Below, piece by piece: positions 51,475 to 60,931 of a stretch of DNA of 64,000 bases. Origin of the DNA: Vibrio fortis (lineage in GTDB: Bacteria; Pseudomonadota; Gammaproteobacteria; Enterobacterales; Vibrionaceae); contig NZ_JFFR01000005.1 of NCBI RefSeq assembly GCF_000695685.1, forward strand, positions 62,001 through 126,000, read 5' to 3'. Under the pieces are notes generated by a model. That model did not search any database. It was not told the origin of the DNA and saw only the letters and a list, made by a program, of their open reading frames with translations. The translations under genes and the position numbers were made by a program. Within the stretch, counting starts at the first letter, position 1, and each line of letters begins with the position of its first letter.

Positions 51475-54400
51475 ATGAAAAAAAGTTTAATAGCGATTGC
51501 TGTTAGTGCGGTTATCGCGCCTACGGCAAATGCGAATATCATCATCTCTGAGATCACTGAAGGTTCAGGGAGCAATAAGGCAATTGAAATCGCCAATGTC
51601 GGCTCTTCTTCTGCTACTTTGGATGGGTATACTGTCGATCTTGCCCCAAATGGTGGTGACTGGAATAACAGCCAATCTTTGGATGGCGTCACGCTGGCTT
51701 CAGGGCAAACTTATGTCATTGTTAACGCAAGCGCGGCTGATGAATTAAAAGGTAAAGGTGACGTTGAGTCTACTGTTACTTACTTCAATGGTAATGATGC
51801 TGTCGCTGTGCGAAACAATGGCACTGTCGTTGATATCGTCGGTGCTGGCGACGGCCAAGATTTTAATAAAGACGTTACATTACGCAGAACAGATATGTCT
51901 CCAAGCACAACTTACGATGCAAGTAAGTTTGAAGTTGTAGATATGAATGATTGGAGTGACTTTGGCAAGGTTGAGCTGGGCGGTGGTGCCGGTGAAGTTG
52001 TCATTACTGAATACGTAGAAGGCAGCTCAAACAATAAAGCTATCGAACTCTATAACAATGGCTCTGAAGATATTGATTTAACAGGCTATAAATTAGTTCG
52101 TTATAAAGATGGTGACGAGACACCATTGGATATGGTGATCCTTGATGGTCAAACATTACCTGCGAAGTCGGTACTGGTTGTTCTACATGACTCAGCAACT
52201 ATCACTCTAGATGATGGCGTAAGCTCTATTACCGGTGGCTTATATCATAATGGTGGCGATGCTGTCGGTCTCTTCAACGGTGATACACTTGTCGATGTAG
52301 TAGGCGCGGTTCCGACAGCGAGTGGTTGGGGTAAAGATGTTACATTGCAAAGAAATGGCACATCACCGTCTGCGACTTACAATGAATCAGACTGGACAGA
52401 GCTAGCCAAAGATACGTTTGACGGCCTAGGTAAAGTCAACGGTTCAGTTGACCCAGACCCTGATCCAGATCCGGACCCAGATCCATCACCAGATACGCTG
52501 ATCAGTCAGCTTCAAGGTGACTCTTGGGCTTCTCCGTACACAGACCCAGCTAATGGTAAATTCATCTCTGATGAAACCTTTACCGTTGAAGGCGTGATCA
52601 CCGCGATTCAGAGCGAAGCGCTTGATGGTGATGTTGCTGTTGGTTTCTACATGCAAGATGAAACGCCAGATAGCGATCCGAAAACCTCTGACGGTATCTT
52701 TGTTGTCGGTGATGTAACTGGTTTAAGTGTGGGTGATAAGGTTCAGGTAACTGGTCCGGTTCAAGAAAACTATGGTTGGACTCAAATCCCCGCCACTGCA
52801 ATTAAAGCTGTCGGCACTGGTTCTGTATCGGCTGTGAACCTTGAGCAAATTGCTTCAGACTCAGAGTTTGATTTCACCCTAGAACGTCATGAAGGCATGC
52901 TAGTTAATCTTACTTCGACCGTTGATATGCGCGTTTCACGCAGCTACAGCTTGGACGAAGGACCTAAGCGTTACAACCTCGTTCTTAGCCAAGGAAAAGC
53001 AAATGTTCACCCGAACCAAGCGAACTTCCCGGGTACTGACGAAGCTGCAAAAGCAGCGGACTGTAATGATGATGTACGCTTAGTCGTTGAGTCATTTAAG
53101 AAAGATACTGTTGGCGCACCAGCGTGGTACCCAGATTTTGCTAAAACAGATATTGATCAAAATGGTTCAACAGAAGATTTCATTCGTGTAGGTGATCGTG
53201 CAAGTAACCTTCAAGGTGTGCTCGGGTACTCTTACTCAGACTACCGCTTCTACGTAACAGAAGATGCGAACAACGATACTTTCATCGCACGTGGTAACAA
53301 CCGTGACTTAGCACCTAAAGTTGATGAGGGCGACGTTCGTATCGCAACATTCAATGCCCAAGAGTACTTCAATAGCCTACAAGGCAGCGGTGAGAGCAAT
53401 GACTTCTTAGCGTTCGATGCTACACCTGGTGCGCAAGATTCAACTCAATTTGATCACCAGACAGCGAAGCTTGTTGCGGCGTTAACCGCGCTTGATGCGG
53501 ACATCGTTGGTTTGATGGAAGTTGAAAATAACGGCTTTGGAGAAAGCTCTGCGATTTCTTACCTAGTGACTCAGCTTAATGCTGATCTTCCAGAGACTAA
53601 GCAATACAACATTGCTAGCAGTGAAGGGCTAACAACGGTAGGAGAACTAGCGACAGCGAACTTTGTTATTTTCCGTCCGAGCACAGTAGGCTTAGATTCG
53701 CTGCAAGTGATCCCAATGCCGAAACAAGAAGCTGAAAATGGTGAGTTCACGACTCAACACGCAGCGGTTGTCCCAGTATTCTCGTTTAAAGATCGTGAAG
53801 ATAAGCTTGTGGTTGCGGTTAACCACTTTGCAGATAAAGACCAAGTTTGTCTAGAAGATACATCGGATGACGATCGTCAAGGCGGTTGTGAGAATCTACG
53901 TGTGTCTGCTGCGGATTACCTAGGCCAGAAGCTGTCTGAAATGGAAGGCGAAAAAGTCATTCTTGGTAGCCTAAATGCCTTCAATAACGAAGATGCAATC
54001 ACAGTACTGACTGATCGTTCAGGTGCACCTGAAAACTATGAGATTAAGACGGCTGAAAAAACTTTTATCGGTGACGAGTCTCTACACGAAGAAGGTGTGG
54101 TTGTTGCTGATAGCTACGGTTTTGAGAACGTGATGGAGATTGTAGATCCAAATAGCTACAACGTAGTCCAAGGGGATGAGAATGGTAGCCTCGACTACAT
54201 TCTGACTTCTGCGGGACTTAAGTCGAAAGTTATTGGCGCAACTCATTGGAATATCAACGCCGGTGAATCTCAAACACTGGACGCTAAGCACGAACTGGGT
54301 CAAGCCTACTCTGACTCGTTCCGCGCTGCAGGACATGATCCAGTAGTACTATCGATTGCCTTTGCAGGTAAACCAATTGACCCAGTTGATCCAGTGTTCC

Positions 54401-54855
54401 CGGATCCTGATCAGCCAGTACAACCGGGTACGCCAGTAGAGCTTCCTGATGAGCCAATCAATGAGCCTCGCCCTGAGTCTCCGATTGGTGGTGCTACCTT
54501 TAACCACTTTGTTGATCTGACTAAGTACTCTGACTCTGCTTATTTGAAAGTGGGTGATGAAGTGTCGGTAAGCTTCAACAATGCGACTCAAGCGTTTGTA
54601 GCAACCTCTTCAAATGTTCAGAAAGACGTTCTTGATCAGTTCGAAATTGCGCTGGGTTGGACGGAAGTGCCTATCTCAGGTTTAGAGGTTGGTGAGTACA
54701 CAGTAACAACAGCTGTTGAAGGTAAAGTGATTGAAACGCAGCAAGTGTCTATTACTCAAATGAGTGACTCTGGCAGCGATGGTGGTTCATTTGGCCTAGG
54801 CGGTCTATTGAGCCTATTAGGACTTGGCTTCCTACGTCGTCGTTTTAACAAGTAA
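51475..54855 (+). CDS. ExeM-like secreted protein with degenerate nuclease domain, GlyGly-CTERM
   Basis: Paralogue of the preceding gene, 1126 residues. Order: signal peptide (1-20, ANA|N), two lamin-tail-like domains (about 20-170 and 172-322), a Asp-Pro repeat hinge (326-340), OB-fold-like region, nuclease-fold domain (about 610-965), a Pro-rich hinge, a beta domain, and a GlyGly-CTERM tail (1103-1126). Glu682 and His784 remain, but GDMN has become GSLN (Ser832), LDH is LDY (Tyr908), and SDHDP is AGHDP (Gly953). Loss of these acids suggests little or no nuclease activity. A GAGG site precedes the ATG. Confidence 0.85.
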   Translation: MKKSLIAIAVSAVIAPTANANIIISEITEGSGSNKAIEIANVGSSSATLDGYTVDLAPNGGDWNNSQSLDGVTLASGQTYVIVNASAADELKGKGDVESTVTYFNGNDAVAVRNNGTVVDIVGAGDGQDFNKDVTLRRTDMSPSTTYDASKFEVVDMNDWSDFGKVELGGGAGEVVITEYVEGSSNNKAIELYNNGSEDIDLTGYKLVRYKDGDETPLDMVILDGQTLPAKSVLVVLHDSATITLDDGVSSITGGLYHNGGDAVGLFNGDTLVDVVGAVPTASGWGKDVTLQRNGTSPSATYNESDWTELAKDTFDGLGKVNGSVDPDPDPDPDPDPSPDTLISQLQGDSWASPYTDPANGKFISDETFTVEGVITAIQSEALDGDVAVGFYMQDETPDSDPKTSDGIFVVGDVTGLSVGDKVQVTGPVQENYGWTQIPATAIKAVGTGSVSAVNLEQIASDSEFDFTLERHEGMLVNLTSTVDMRVSRSYSLDEGPKRYNLVLSQGKANVHPNQANFPGTDEAAKAADCNDDVRLVVESFKKDTVGAPAWYPDFAKTDIDQNGSTEDFIRVGDRASNLQGVLGYSYSDYRFYVTEDANNDTFIARGNNRDLAPKVDEGDVRIATFNAQEYFNSLQGSGESNDFLAFDATPGAQDSTQFDHQTAKLVAALTALDADIVGLMEVENNGFGESSAISYLVTQLNADLPETKQYNIASSEGLTTVGELATANFVIFRPSTVGLDSLQVIPMPKQEAENGEFTTQHAAVVPVFSFKDREDKLVVAVNHFADKDQVCLEDTSDDDRQGGCENLRVSAADYLGQKLSEMEGEKVILGSLNAFNNEDAITVLTDRSGAPENYEIKTAEKTFIGDESLHEEGVVVADSYGFENVMEIVDPNSYNVVQGDENGSLDYILTSAGLKSKVIGATHWNINAGESQTLDAKHELGQAYSDSFRAAGHDPVVLSIAFAGKPIDPVDPVFPDPDQPVQPGTPVELPDEPINEPRPESPIGGATFNHFVDLTKYSDSAYLKVGDEVSVSFNNATQAFVATSSNVQKDVLDQFEIALGWTEVPISGLEVGEYTVTTAVEGKVIETQQVSITQMSDSGSDGGSFGLGGLLSLLGLGFLRRRFNK
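52450..52494 (+). repeat. Asp-Pro coding repeat
   Basis: Six consecutive GAY-CCN dipeptide codons followed by Ser-Pro-Asp, joining the second lamin-tail domain to the OB-fold region. Such tracts can vary in copy number by slippage. Confidence 0.75.
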
Positions 54856-54902
54856 CCTCATTGCATTAAGGAGTAGGGGCTTCGTCGCCCCTAATTAAAA
54901 GT

Positions 54903-55787
54903 ATGAAAAAGACACTACTGACTTTACTTATCCCGTGTGCATTCAGTGTTAATGCGGCATATGAACAAGCACATGATCCACATGTTGTCGGCACGCTACC
55001 TAAGGTAACTTGTCAAACGACGATTGTTGAGCCACCGGTTCCACCAGGTGAAGTACACAACCCAGATGGCTACTACGACAGCGCATTGAACAAAACAGGC
55101 GATGAGCTGAAAGAAGCACTAAACAACATCATCTCGACGGGGATTACACAGCTCTCTTATGGTGATGTGTGGGATGCTCTTGCTACGACTGATGAAGACC
55201 CAGACAACAGCAGTAATGTTATTCTGATGTATACCGGTCGCTCTCAGTTGAAAACATTTACCAGCAGCGGCAACAACGATGGTGATGCTTGGAACCGTGA
55301 GCACAGTTACCCTAAATCGAATGGTGAGTTCAATGACAGTCGTGCTGCGGCATATACCGACATTCACCACCTTCGCCCAACAGATGCGTCTATCAACTCT
55401 GAGCGCGGTAACCTAGAGTTTGATAATGGTGGTTCGCCAACTTCAGAGTCTCCTGAAGCGGGTAACTTAAAAGACGGCGATTCATTTGAGCCTCGTGATG
55501 AGGTGAAGGGTGATGTTGCTCGTATGATGTTCTACATGGCAACGCGCTATGAAGGCAAAGATACCAGCGATGTCTCTAACCCAGACCTTGAGCTTGTGCC
55601 AAGCGTAATCAATAACGGCACTGCTTTAGGTAATGTTTGTGTACTTCTGGAATGGAATGAGCAAGACCCAGTTGATCACTTTGAATTCAACCGCAACAGC
55701 AAAATTCAAAAGATTCAGGGTAACCGTAACCCATTCGTAGATAACCCTCATTGGGTTGATACTATCTTCGAGAAAGATTGTAAGTAA
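54903..55787 (+). CDS. Secreted endonuclease I family protein
   Basis: Beta-beta-alpha-metal nuclease of the Endonuclease_1 family. A signal peptide (about 1-19, SVNA) precedes a Pro-rich stretch. The catalytic WNREHSYPKS has His134; DIHHLRPTD (His155/His156) and NSERGN supply the metal site. 294 residues. Four cysteines could form disulfides. The ATG follows only AAAAGT, and a GGGGC/GCCCC hairpin lies between it and the previous gene, so translation may be low or structure-dependent. It completes the nuclease cluster. Confidence 0.9.
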   Translation: MKKTLLTLLIPCAFSVNAAYEQAHDPHVVGTLPKVTCQTTIVEPPVPPGEVHNPDGYYDSALNKTGDELKEALNNIISTGITQLSYGDVWDALATTDEDPDNSSNVILMYTGRSQLKTFTSSGNNDGDAWNREHSYPKSNGEFNDSRAAAYTDIHHLRPTDASINSERGNLEFDNGGSPTSESPEAGNLKDGDSFEPRDEVKGDVARMMFYMATRYEGKDTSDVSNPDLELVPSVINNGTALGNVCVLLEWNEQDPVDHFEFNRNSKIQKIQGNRNPFVDNPHWVDTIFEKDCK

Positions 55788-55804
55788 TCTAAGAAAAACG
55801 ATAT

Positions 55805-55829
55805 GAGGCGCCTAGTGCGCCTCTTCTTT
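55805..55829 (+). terminator. Terminator of the nuclease cluster
   Basis: GAGGCGC / GCGCCTC arms, loop CTAGT, then TTCTTTAT. It lies 18 bp after the stop. Confidence 0.87.
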
Positions 55830-55934
55830 ATGGGGCTCGTTTAAATAGTAAATAAGTAGAAAGACTTGCCTTTCTAATCTCTTACTGCACAATACACATC
55901 CTATTGTTCTCTTCAATACGGTTACGATTTACGT

Positions 55935-56513
55935 ATGTTACTTATCATCGACAACTACGACTCTTTTACCTACAACCTGTACCAATACTTTTGTGAGTTG
56001 GGTGCAGAGGTCAAGGTTGTGCGCAATGATGAAATTGATATCGCCGGTATAGAAGCGCTTAATCCCAATCACCTAGTGATCTCTCCTGGGCCATGTACAC
56101 CTGATGATGCGGGTATTTCGCTTGCTGCGATCGAATACTTCGCGGGTAAGCTGCCTATCTTAGGTGTGTGTCTCGGTCACCAAGCTATCGCTCAAGTATT
56201 TGGTGGTGAGGTGGTGAGAGCCAGACAGGTAATGCATGGAAAAACCTCGCCAATTCGTCATACTGGCAAGAGCGTTTTTCAAGGGCTGAACAATCCGCTA
56301 ACAGTCACTCGCTACCACTCCTTGGTCGTGAAGAACGGTACTCTGCCGGACTGTTTTGAACTGACGTCTTGGACTGAGTTTGAAGATGGCCGTATGGATG
56401 AAATCATGGGCTATCAACATAAGACTTTGCCGATCGACGCAGTACAATTTCACCCTGAATCGATTAAAACAGAGCAAGGGCACCAACTGCTTGCTAATTT
56501 TCTAGCACGCTGA
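55935..56513 (+). CDS. pabA: Aminodeoxychorismate synthase glutaminase component
   Basis: Class I glutamine amidotransferase giving ammonia to PabB for 4-amino-4-deoxychorismate (folate). Nucleophile Cys79 is in [10 protein letters not shown] and the His/Glu pair in [13 protein letters not shown]. 192 residues. TrpG-type proteins look alike, but its place before argD, as in E. coli, favours PabA. The start has only a weak ribosome site. Confidence 0.9.
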   Translation: MLLIIDNYDSFTYNLYQYFCELGAEVKVVRNDEIDIAGIEALNPNHLVISPGPCTPDDAGISLAAIEYFAGKLPILGVCLGHQAIAQVFGGEVVRARQVMHGKTSPIRHTGKSVFQGLNNPLTVTRYHSLVVKNGTLPDCFELTSWTEFEDGRMDEIMGYQHKTLPIDAVQFHPESIKTEQGHQLLANFLAR

Positions 56514-56893
56514 GTGTTTGAATCCTTCTGACACTGATCACTTTTTATAACATTTATAGATGTGAATAATGCTTTTTCTGCCTATGCAAAGTTATTCGCG
56601 TTATTTCCTCTCGATCCCCTCTCAGAGCCTGTTTTACCTGCATTTCTCCTTTCCTAAAGCATGTATAAGCAAAAAAAGCTTCATAAAATAGATACCTTGA
56701 TGCATAAATAGTCATAGGTAGTAACGTTCGCCTGGCTGTTTAGCGTGGCGAAAGAATAATCTACTATTGAAAAGGTTAATTAAATGTAAATATAATGCTG
56801 CAGCAGGATGATGGCGAGACAAAATACCTTTGTCTCGGATATGAACCATTACGCTTATTTTGCGAAGCTTGCAGTATCGAGAAGGAATGTGTG
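56514..56893. other. pabA-argD intergenic region
   Basis: This 380-bp spacer holds a possible single ARG box, TGCATAAATAGTCA (56701-56714), matching 12 of 14 core positions. No good partner at 21 bp was found. An ORF reading from 56795 joins argD in frame but lacks family support. AAGGA stands before the argD ATG. Nothing else was recognised. Confidence 0.4.
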
Positions 56894-58105
56894 ATGACAG
56901 TGGAAAATAAAGTGGAACGTAGTCTATTTGATGAGGTCATGGTGCCTTGTTACAACCCTATGGAAATGATCCCAGTAAAAGGGGAAGGTGCACGCGTTTG
57001 GGATCAGCAGGGTCGTGAGTATATCGACTTCGCTGGTGGTATTGCGGTGAGCTGTTTGGGTCACTGTCACCCAGCAATGGTTGACGCTGTGACTGAACAA
57101 GCGAATAAGCTGTGGCACCTAAGTAACGTAATGACTAATGAGCCAGCGCTGCGCCTAGCTAAAAAGCTAACAGACGTATGTTTTGCAGAGAAAGTATTCT
57201 TCGCAAACTCAGGTGCAGAAGCGAATGAAGCGGCATTGAAGCTTGCTCGTCGTTGGGCTGCAGACGTTCATGGCCCAGAAAAATCTGAGATCATTGCATT
57301 TAAACAAGGTTTCCACGGTCGTACATTCTTTACGGTTACTGTTGGCGGTCAAGCTGCGTACTCAGACGGCTTTGGTCCTAAACCTGGTGATGTAACTCAC
57401 CTTCCGTACAACGATATCGAAGCACTAGAAGCGCATATCTCTGATCGCACTTGTGCCATCATGATGGAGCCTCTGCAAGGCGAAGGCGGTATCATTTCTC
57501 CAACATCAGAGTTTGTGAACACGGTGCGTGAACTGTGTGATAAGCACAATGCACTGCTGATTTTTGATGAAGTACAAACAGGTAACGGCCGTACGGGTAA
57601 CTTCTACGCTTACCAAGGCTTAGGTGTGACGCCGGATATCTTGAGCACTGCGAAATCACTTGGTGGTGGTTTCCCAATCGGTGCGATGCTAACAACTAAC
57701 GAACTAGCACCACACCTGAAAGTGGGTACTCATGGCTCAACTTACGGCGGTAACCCACTAGCATGTGCGGTTGCAGAAGCCGTTGTTGATGTTGTTAGCC
57801 AACCTGAAACTCTAGAGGGCGTGAAGGTGCGTGAAGCGCTATTCCGTGATGGTCTAGAGAAGATTAATGAAAAATATCAAATCTTTAGTGAAGTTCGTGG
57901 TAAAGGTCTGCTACTAGGTGCTGCCCTGAATGACGAATGGCAAGGCCGAGCACGCGACGTGTTAGTAGCTGCGGGTAAAGAAGGTCTAATGGTGTTGGTT
58001 GCGGGTGCAAACGTTGTTCGTTTCACACCATCACTTGTAATCACTAAAGAAGAAATTGAAGAGGGCTTAGCAAAACTAGATAAAGCAATTGCTTCGCTAG
58101 TATAA
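56894..58105 (+). CDS. argD: Acetylornithine / succinylornithine aminotransferase
   Basis: PLP enzyme serving arginine synthesis (N-acetylornithine) and, with astA and astD, arginine breakdown by the succinyl route. PLP lysine K254 is in [13 protein letters not shown], and the cofactor-binding [12 protein letters not shown] is at 224-235. 403 residues from ATG 56894; upstream codons to 56795 are not family-like. In vibrios one protein is thought to do both ArgD and AstC roles, which fits this position. Confidence 0.93.
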   Translation: MTVENKVERSLFDEVMVPCYNPMEMIPVKGEGARVWDQQGREYIDFAGGIAVSCLGHCHPAMVDAVTEQANKLWHLSNVMTNEPALRLAKKLTDVCFAEKVFFANSGAEANEAALKLARRWAADVHGPEKSEIIAFKQGFHGRTFFTVTVGGQAAYSDGFGPKPGDVTHLPYNDIEALEAHISDRTCAIMMEPLQGEGGIISPTSEFVNTVRELCDKHNALLIFDEVQTGNGRTGNFYAYQGLGVTPDILSTAKSLGGGFPIGAMLTTNELAPHLKVGTHGSTYGGNPLACAVAEAVVDVVSQPETLEGVKVREALFRDGLEKINEKYQIFSEVRGKGLLLGAALNDEWQGRARDVLVAAGKEGLMVLVAGANVVRFTPSLVITKEEIEEGLAKLDKAIASLV

Positions 58106-58115
58106 GCCTCAAGCG

Positions 58116-58156
58116 GCGTCATAGGAATGATCGCCACAAGAGCGATCTCATGACGC
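58116..58156. repeat. Imperfect hairpin between argD and astA
   Basis: Arms GCGTCAT / ATGACGC and inner GATCGC / GCGATC with small internal bulges, lying 10 bp after argD. It precedes a second, terminator-like hairpin. It may stabilise the argD mRNA end. Confidence 0.55.
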
Positions 58157-58164
58157 ACAGCTCA

Positions 58165-58195
58165 AGGCCCAAGCTTAATGTTTTGGGCCTGTTTT
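58165..58195 (+). terminator. Partial terminator after argD
   Basis: AGGCCCA / TGGGCCT stem, then GTTTTG. Only 17 bp before the astA start, so it may act as an attenuator rather than a full stop. Confidence 0.65.
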
Positions 58196-58211
58196 GCATC
58201 TGGAGGGAATA

Positions 58212-59234
58212 ATGATGCTTGTTGTACGCCCAATTAAATTATCTGATTACGATGCGCTACACACCTGTGCGGTCGAGTCAGGACATGGATTCACATCTCT
58301 TCCGGTTAACGAAGAACTGTTAACCAATCGAATTACACACTCTGAATACAGCTTTGCTAAAGAAAACGTAACTGAGCCGGGTGACGAAGGTTACCTAATG
58401 GTCGGTTTTGACGTTGAAACGGGCGAAGTTGCTGGAACGACAGGCATTGAAGCCTCGATTGGCTGGGATGTGCCTTTTTACTCTTACCACATCAGCAAAG
58501 TGGTGCACTCTTCACAACGACTTAAAGTAAATAACGTTGTTAAGCTACTGACTTTTGGTAATAACTACACAGGTTGTAGCGAAATTTGTACGCTGTTCTT
58601 ACGCCCTGATTACCGTAAAGGATTAAACGGCCGCTTAATGTCTAAGTGTCGTTTCCTACTTATGGCTGAGCACCCTGAGCGCTTTTCTGAAACCATTTTT
58701 GCGGAAATGCGTGGGGTATCCGATGATGATGGTAACTCACCATTCTGGCAGTGGCTTCAAGAGCACTTTTTCTCAATCGACTTTACGTTGGCGGACTACC
58801 TAACGGGTATTGGTAAGAAAGGCTTTATCGCTGATCTGATGCCTAAGCTGCCAATCTACATCAACCTGTTGAGCCAAGAAGCACAAGATGTAATTGGTCA
58901 AGTACACGAGAAAACACGCCCAGCATTGAAACTGCTTGAGCGTGAAGGCTTTACTAACCGTGGTTACGTCGACATTTTCGATGCAGGCCCAACGGTTGAG
59001 TGTGATTTACGTAATATCGAATCGGTGCGCCATTCAATTCGTGCTCAGGTTGAAATCAGTGAGCATGCCAGCTCTCAAGATTACCTGATTGGTAACACCT
59101 CATTTGAAAACTTCCGAGCGGTCGCTGCTAAAGGTGCTTATGACCAAGCTAGCGGTAAAGTGATCCTTGCGCCGAACGTGGCCGAGGCGTTGGAAGTTCA
59201 AGAAGGCGATTTTGTTCGTATGTTGGCTCAATAG
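58212..59234 (+). CDS. astA: Arginine N-succinyltransferase
   Basis: First step of arginine catabolism by the AST pathway, transferring succinyl from succinyl-CoA. The 340-residue protein starts MMLVVRPIKLSDYDAL and has the ESGHGFTSLP and EICTLFLRPDYRKGLNGRLMSK motifs of the family. GGAGG lies five bases before ATG 58212. astB and astE are absent here, so they must be elsewhere. Confidence 0.95.
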   Translation: MMLVVRPIKLSDYDALHTCAVESGHGFTSLPVNEELLTNRITHSEYSFAKENVTEPGDEGYLMVGFDVETGEVAGTTGIEASIGWDVPFYSYHISKVVHSSQRLKVNNVVKLLTFGNNYTGCSEICTLFLRPDYRKGLNGRLMSKCRFLLMAEHPERFSETIFAEMRGVSDDDGNSPFWQWLQEHFFSIDFTLADYLTGIGKKGFIADLMPKLPIYINLLSQEAQDVIGQVHEKTRPALKLLEREGFTNRGYVDIFDAGPTVECDLRNIESVRHSIRAQVEISEHASSQDYLIGNTSFENFRAVAAKGAYDQASGKVILAPNVAEALEVQEGDFVRMLAQ

Positions 59235-59266
59235 AGCTCAATGGTTAGTCAAAGAAGGATAGAAGT

Positions 59267-60724
59267 ATGACTCAGTGGATTGCAGGGCAATGGGTAGCCG
59301 GTCAAGGCGAAGCGATGACATCAGTTAGCCCATACGACAACCAAGTAGTGTGGAAGGGCGACAGTGCAACACCTGCTCAAGTTGAATCAGCGGTAGCTGC
59401 GGCGCGCGAAGCTTTTCTAACTTGGAAGAAACTTAGCTTTGCTGAGCGTGAAGCGATTGTGCTTAAGTTTGCGGAAAAAGTGAAAGAGAACAGCGAAGAG
59501 ATCGCACAAATCATTGCTAAAGAAACGGGTAAACCAATCTGGGAAACTCGCACTGAAGCGGGTGCGATGGCGGGTAAGATAGCTATCTCAATTCGTGCGT
59601 ATCACGACCGTACTGGTGAATCATCACGTGAAGCGGCAGGTAACCAGATCGTTCTGCGTCATCGCCCTCTAGGTGTAATGGCAGTATTTGGACCTTACAA
59701 CTTCCCGGGTCACCTGCCTAATGGTCATATCGTTCCTGCATTGCTATCGGGTAATACGATTGTATTCAAACCATCGGAGCAGACACCGTGGACAGGTGAA
59801 TTCGCGATGAAGCTTTGGCAAGAAGCTGGCCTACCTGCAGGTGTCATTAACCTTGTTCAAGGCGCTAAAGAGACGGGGATTGCTCTAGCGGATGCTAAAG
59901 GCCTAGATGGCGTGCTATTTACGGGCAGTGCTAACACGGGTCACATACTGCACCGTCAGTTTGCTGGTCAACCGGGTAAGATGCTGGCACTAGAAATGGG
60001 TGGTAACAACCCTATGGTGATCAGTGAACACTTTGGTGATGTTGATGCTACGGTATACACCATTATCCAATCAGCCTTTATCAGTGCAGGTCAACGTTGT
60101 ACTTGTGCGCGTCGTCTGTATGTTCCAGTGGGTGAGAAGGGTGATCAGCTGCTCGATAGCCTAGTGGCAGCAACCAAGAAGATTCGTGTAGACCAACCTT
60201 TCGCTGAGCCAGCTCCTTTCATGGGGCCACAAATCTCAGAAGCGGCGGCTAAGTTCATTCTAGATGCGCAAGCAAACCTGCAATCTTTAGGTGGTGTAAG
60301 TCTAGTTGAAGCGAAAGCTGGTGAAGCTGCATTCGTCACTCCGGGCATCATCGATGCAACCAATATTGCAGAGCTGCCAGACGAAGAGTACTTCGGCCCA
60401 CTGCTGCAGGTTGTTCGTTATGAGTCACTGGAGCAAGCGGTTGAATTGGCGAACGATACACGTTTTGGTTTGTCTGCAGGTCTTGTATCAACAGACGACT
60501 CTGAGTGGGAGTACTTCGTTGATCACATCCGTGCAGGTATTGTTAACCGTAACCGTCAGCTAACAGGCGCAAGTGGTGACGCACCATTTGGTGGCCCAGG
60601 TGCTTCAGGCAACCTACGCCCGAGTGCTTACTACGCAGCGGACTACTGTGCATACCCAATGGCATCGATGGAAGGCGGTGAAACGCAACTTCCAGCGACC
60701 TTTAGCCCGGGTATCGAATTATAG
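59267..60724 (+). CDS. astD: Succinylglutamate semialdehyde dehydrogenase
   Basis: NAD aldehyde dehydrogenase oxidising N-succinylglutamate semialdehyde. Catalytic Cys278 is in AGQRCTC, the general base Glu in [10 protein letters not shown], and the NAD loop in FTGSANTG. 485 residues, typical. It follows astA by 32 bp with AAGGATAGAAGT upstream. Confidence 0.96.
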   Translation: MTQWIAGQWVAGQGEAMTSVSPYDNQVVWKGDSATPAQVESAVAAAREAFLTWKKLSFAEREAIVLKFAEKVKENSEEIAQIIAKETGKPIWETRTEAGAMAGKIAISIRAYHDRTGESSREAAGNQIVLRHRPLGVMAVFGPYNFPGHLPNGHIVPALLSGNTIVFKPSEQTPWTGEFAMKLWQEAGLPAGVINLVQGAKETGIALADAKGLDGVLFTGSANTGHILHRQFAGQPGKMLALEMGGNNPMVISEHFGDVDATVYTIIQSAFISAGQRCTCARRLYVPVGEKGDQLLDSLVAATKKIRVDQPFAEPAPFMGPQISEAAAKFILDAQANLQSLGGVSLVEAKAGEAAFVTPGIIDATNIAELPDEEYFGPLLQVVRYESLEQAVELANDTRFGLSAGLVSTDDSEWEYFVDHIRAGIVNRNRQLTGASGDAPFGGPGASGNLRPSAYYAADYCAYPMASMEGGETQLPATFSPGIEL

Positions 60725-60763
60725 AAAGCAATTAATCACCACTAACAACGTAAACCATCAATT

Positions 60764-60789
60764 GGAGGCAGGGAAGTTTGGCCTCCTTT
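60764..60789 (+). terminator. Weak terminator after astD
   Basis: GGAGGC / GCCTCC six-base arms, 11-base loop, then TTTG. Readthrough into the next gene is likely. Confidence 0.5.
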
Positions 60790-60931
60790 GGATTACTCGC
60801 AAGGAGTCTGACTTTGCGAGATATAATTATAAAATAAGTATGTCACAAGCTGATGGCTGCTGACGCCTCGTCGCAGCCACACTCTTTCTAATCCAACTCT
60901 CTAGCTTGCTAGAACCCGACAAGGAGTCACC

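Noticed and set aside
56795..56893. 33-codon N-terminal extension of argD
   Set aside because: ArgD-family proteins start near the ATG at 56894, which has an AAGGA site; the extension is not family-like.
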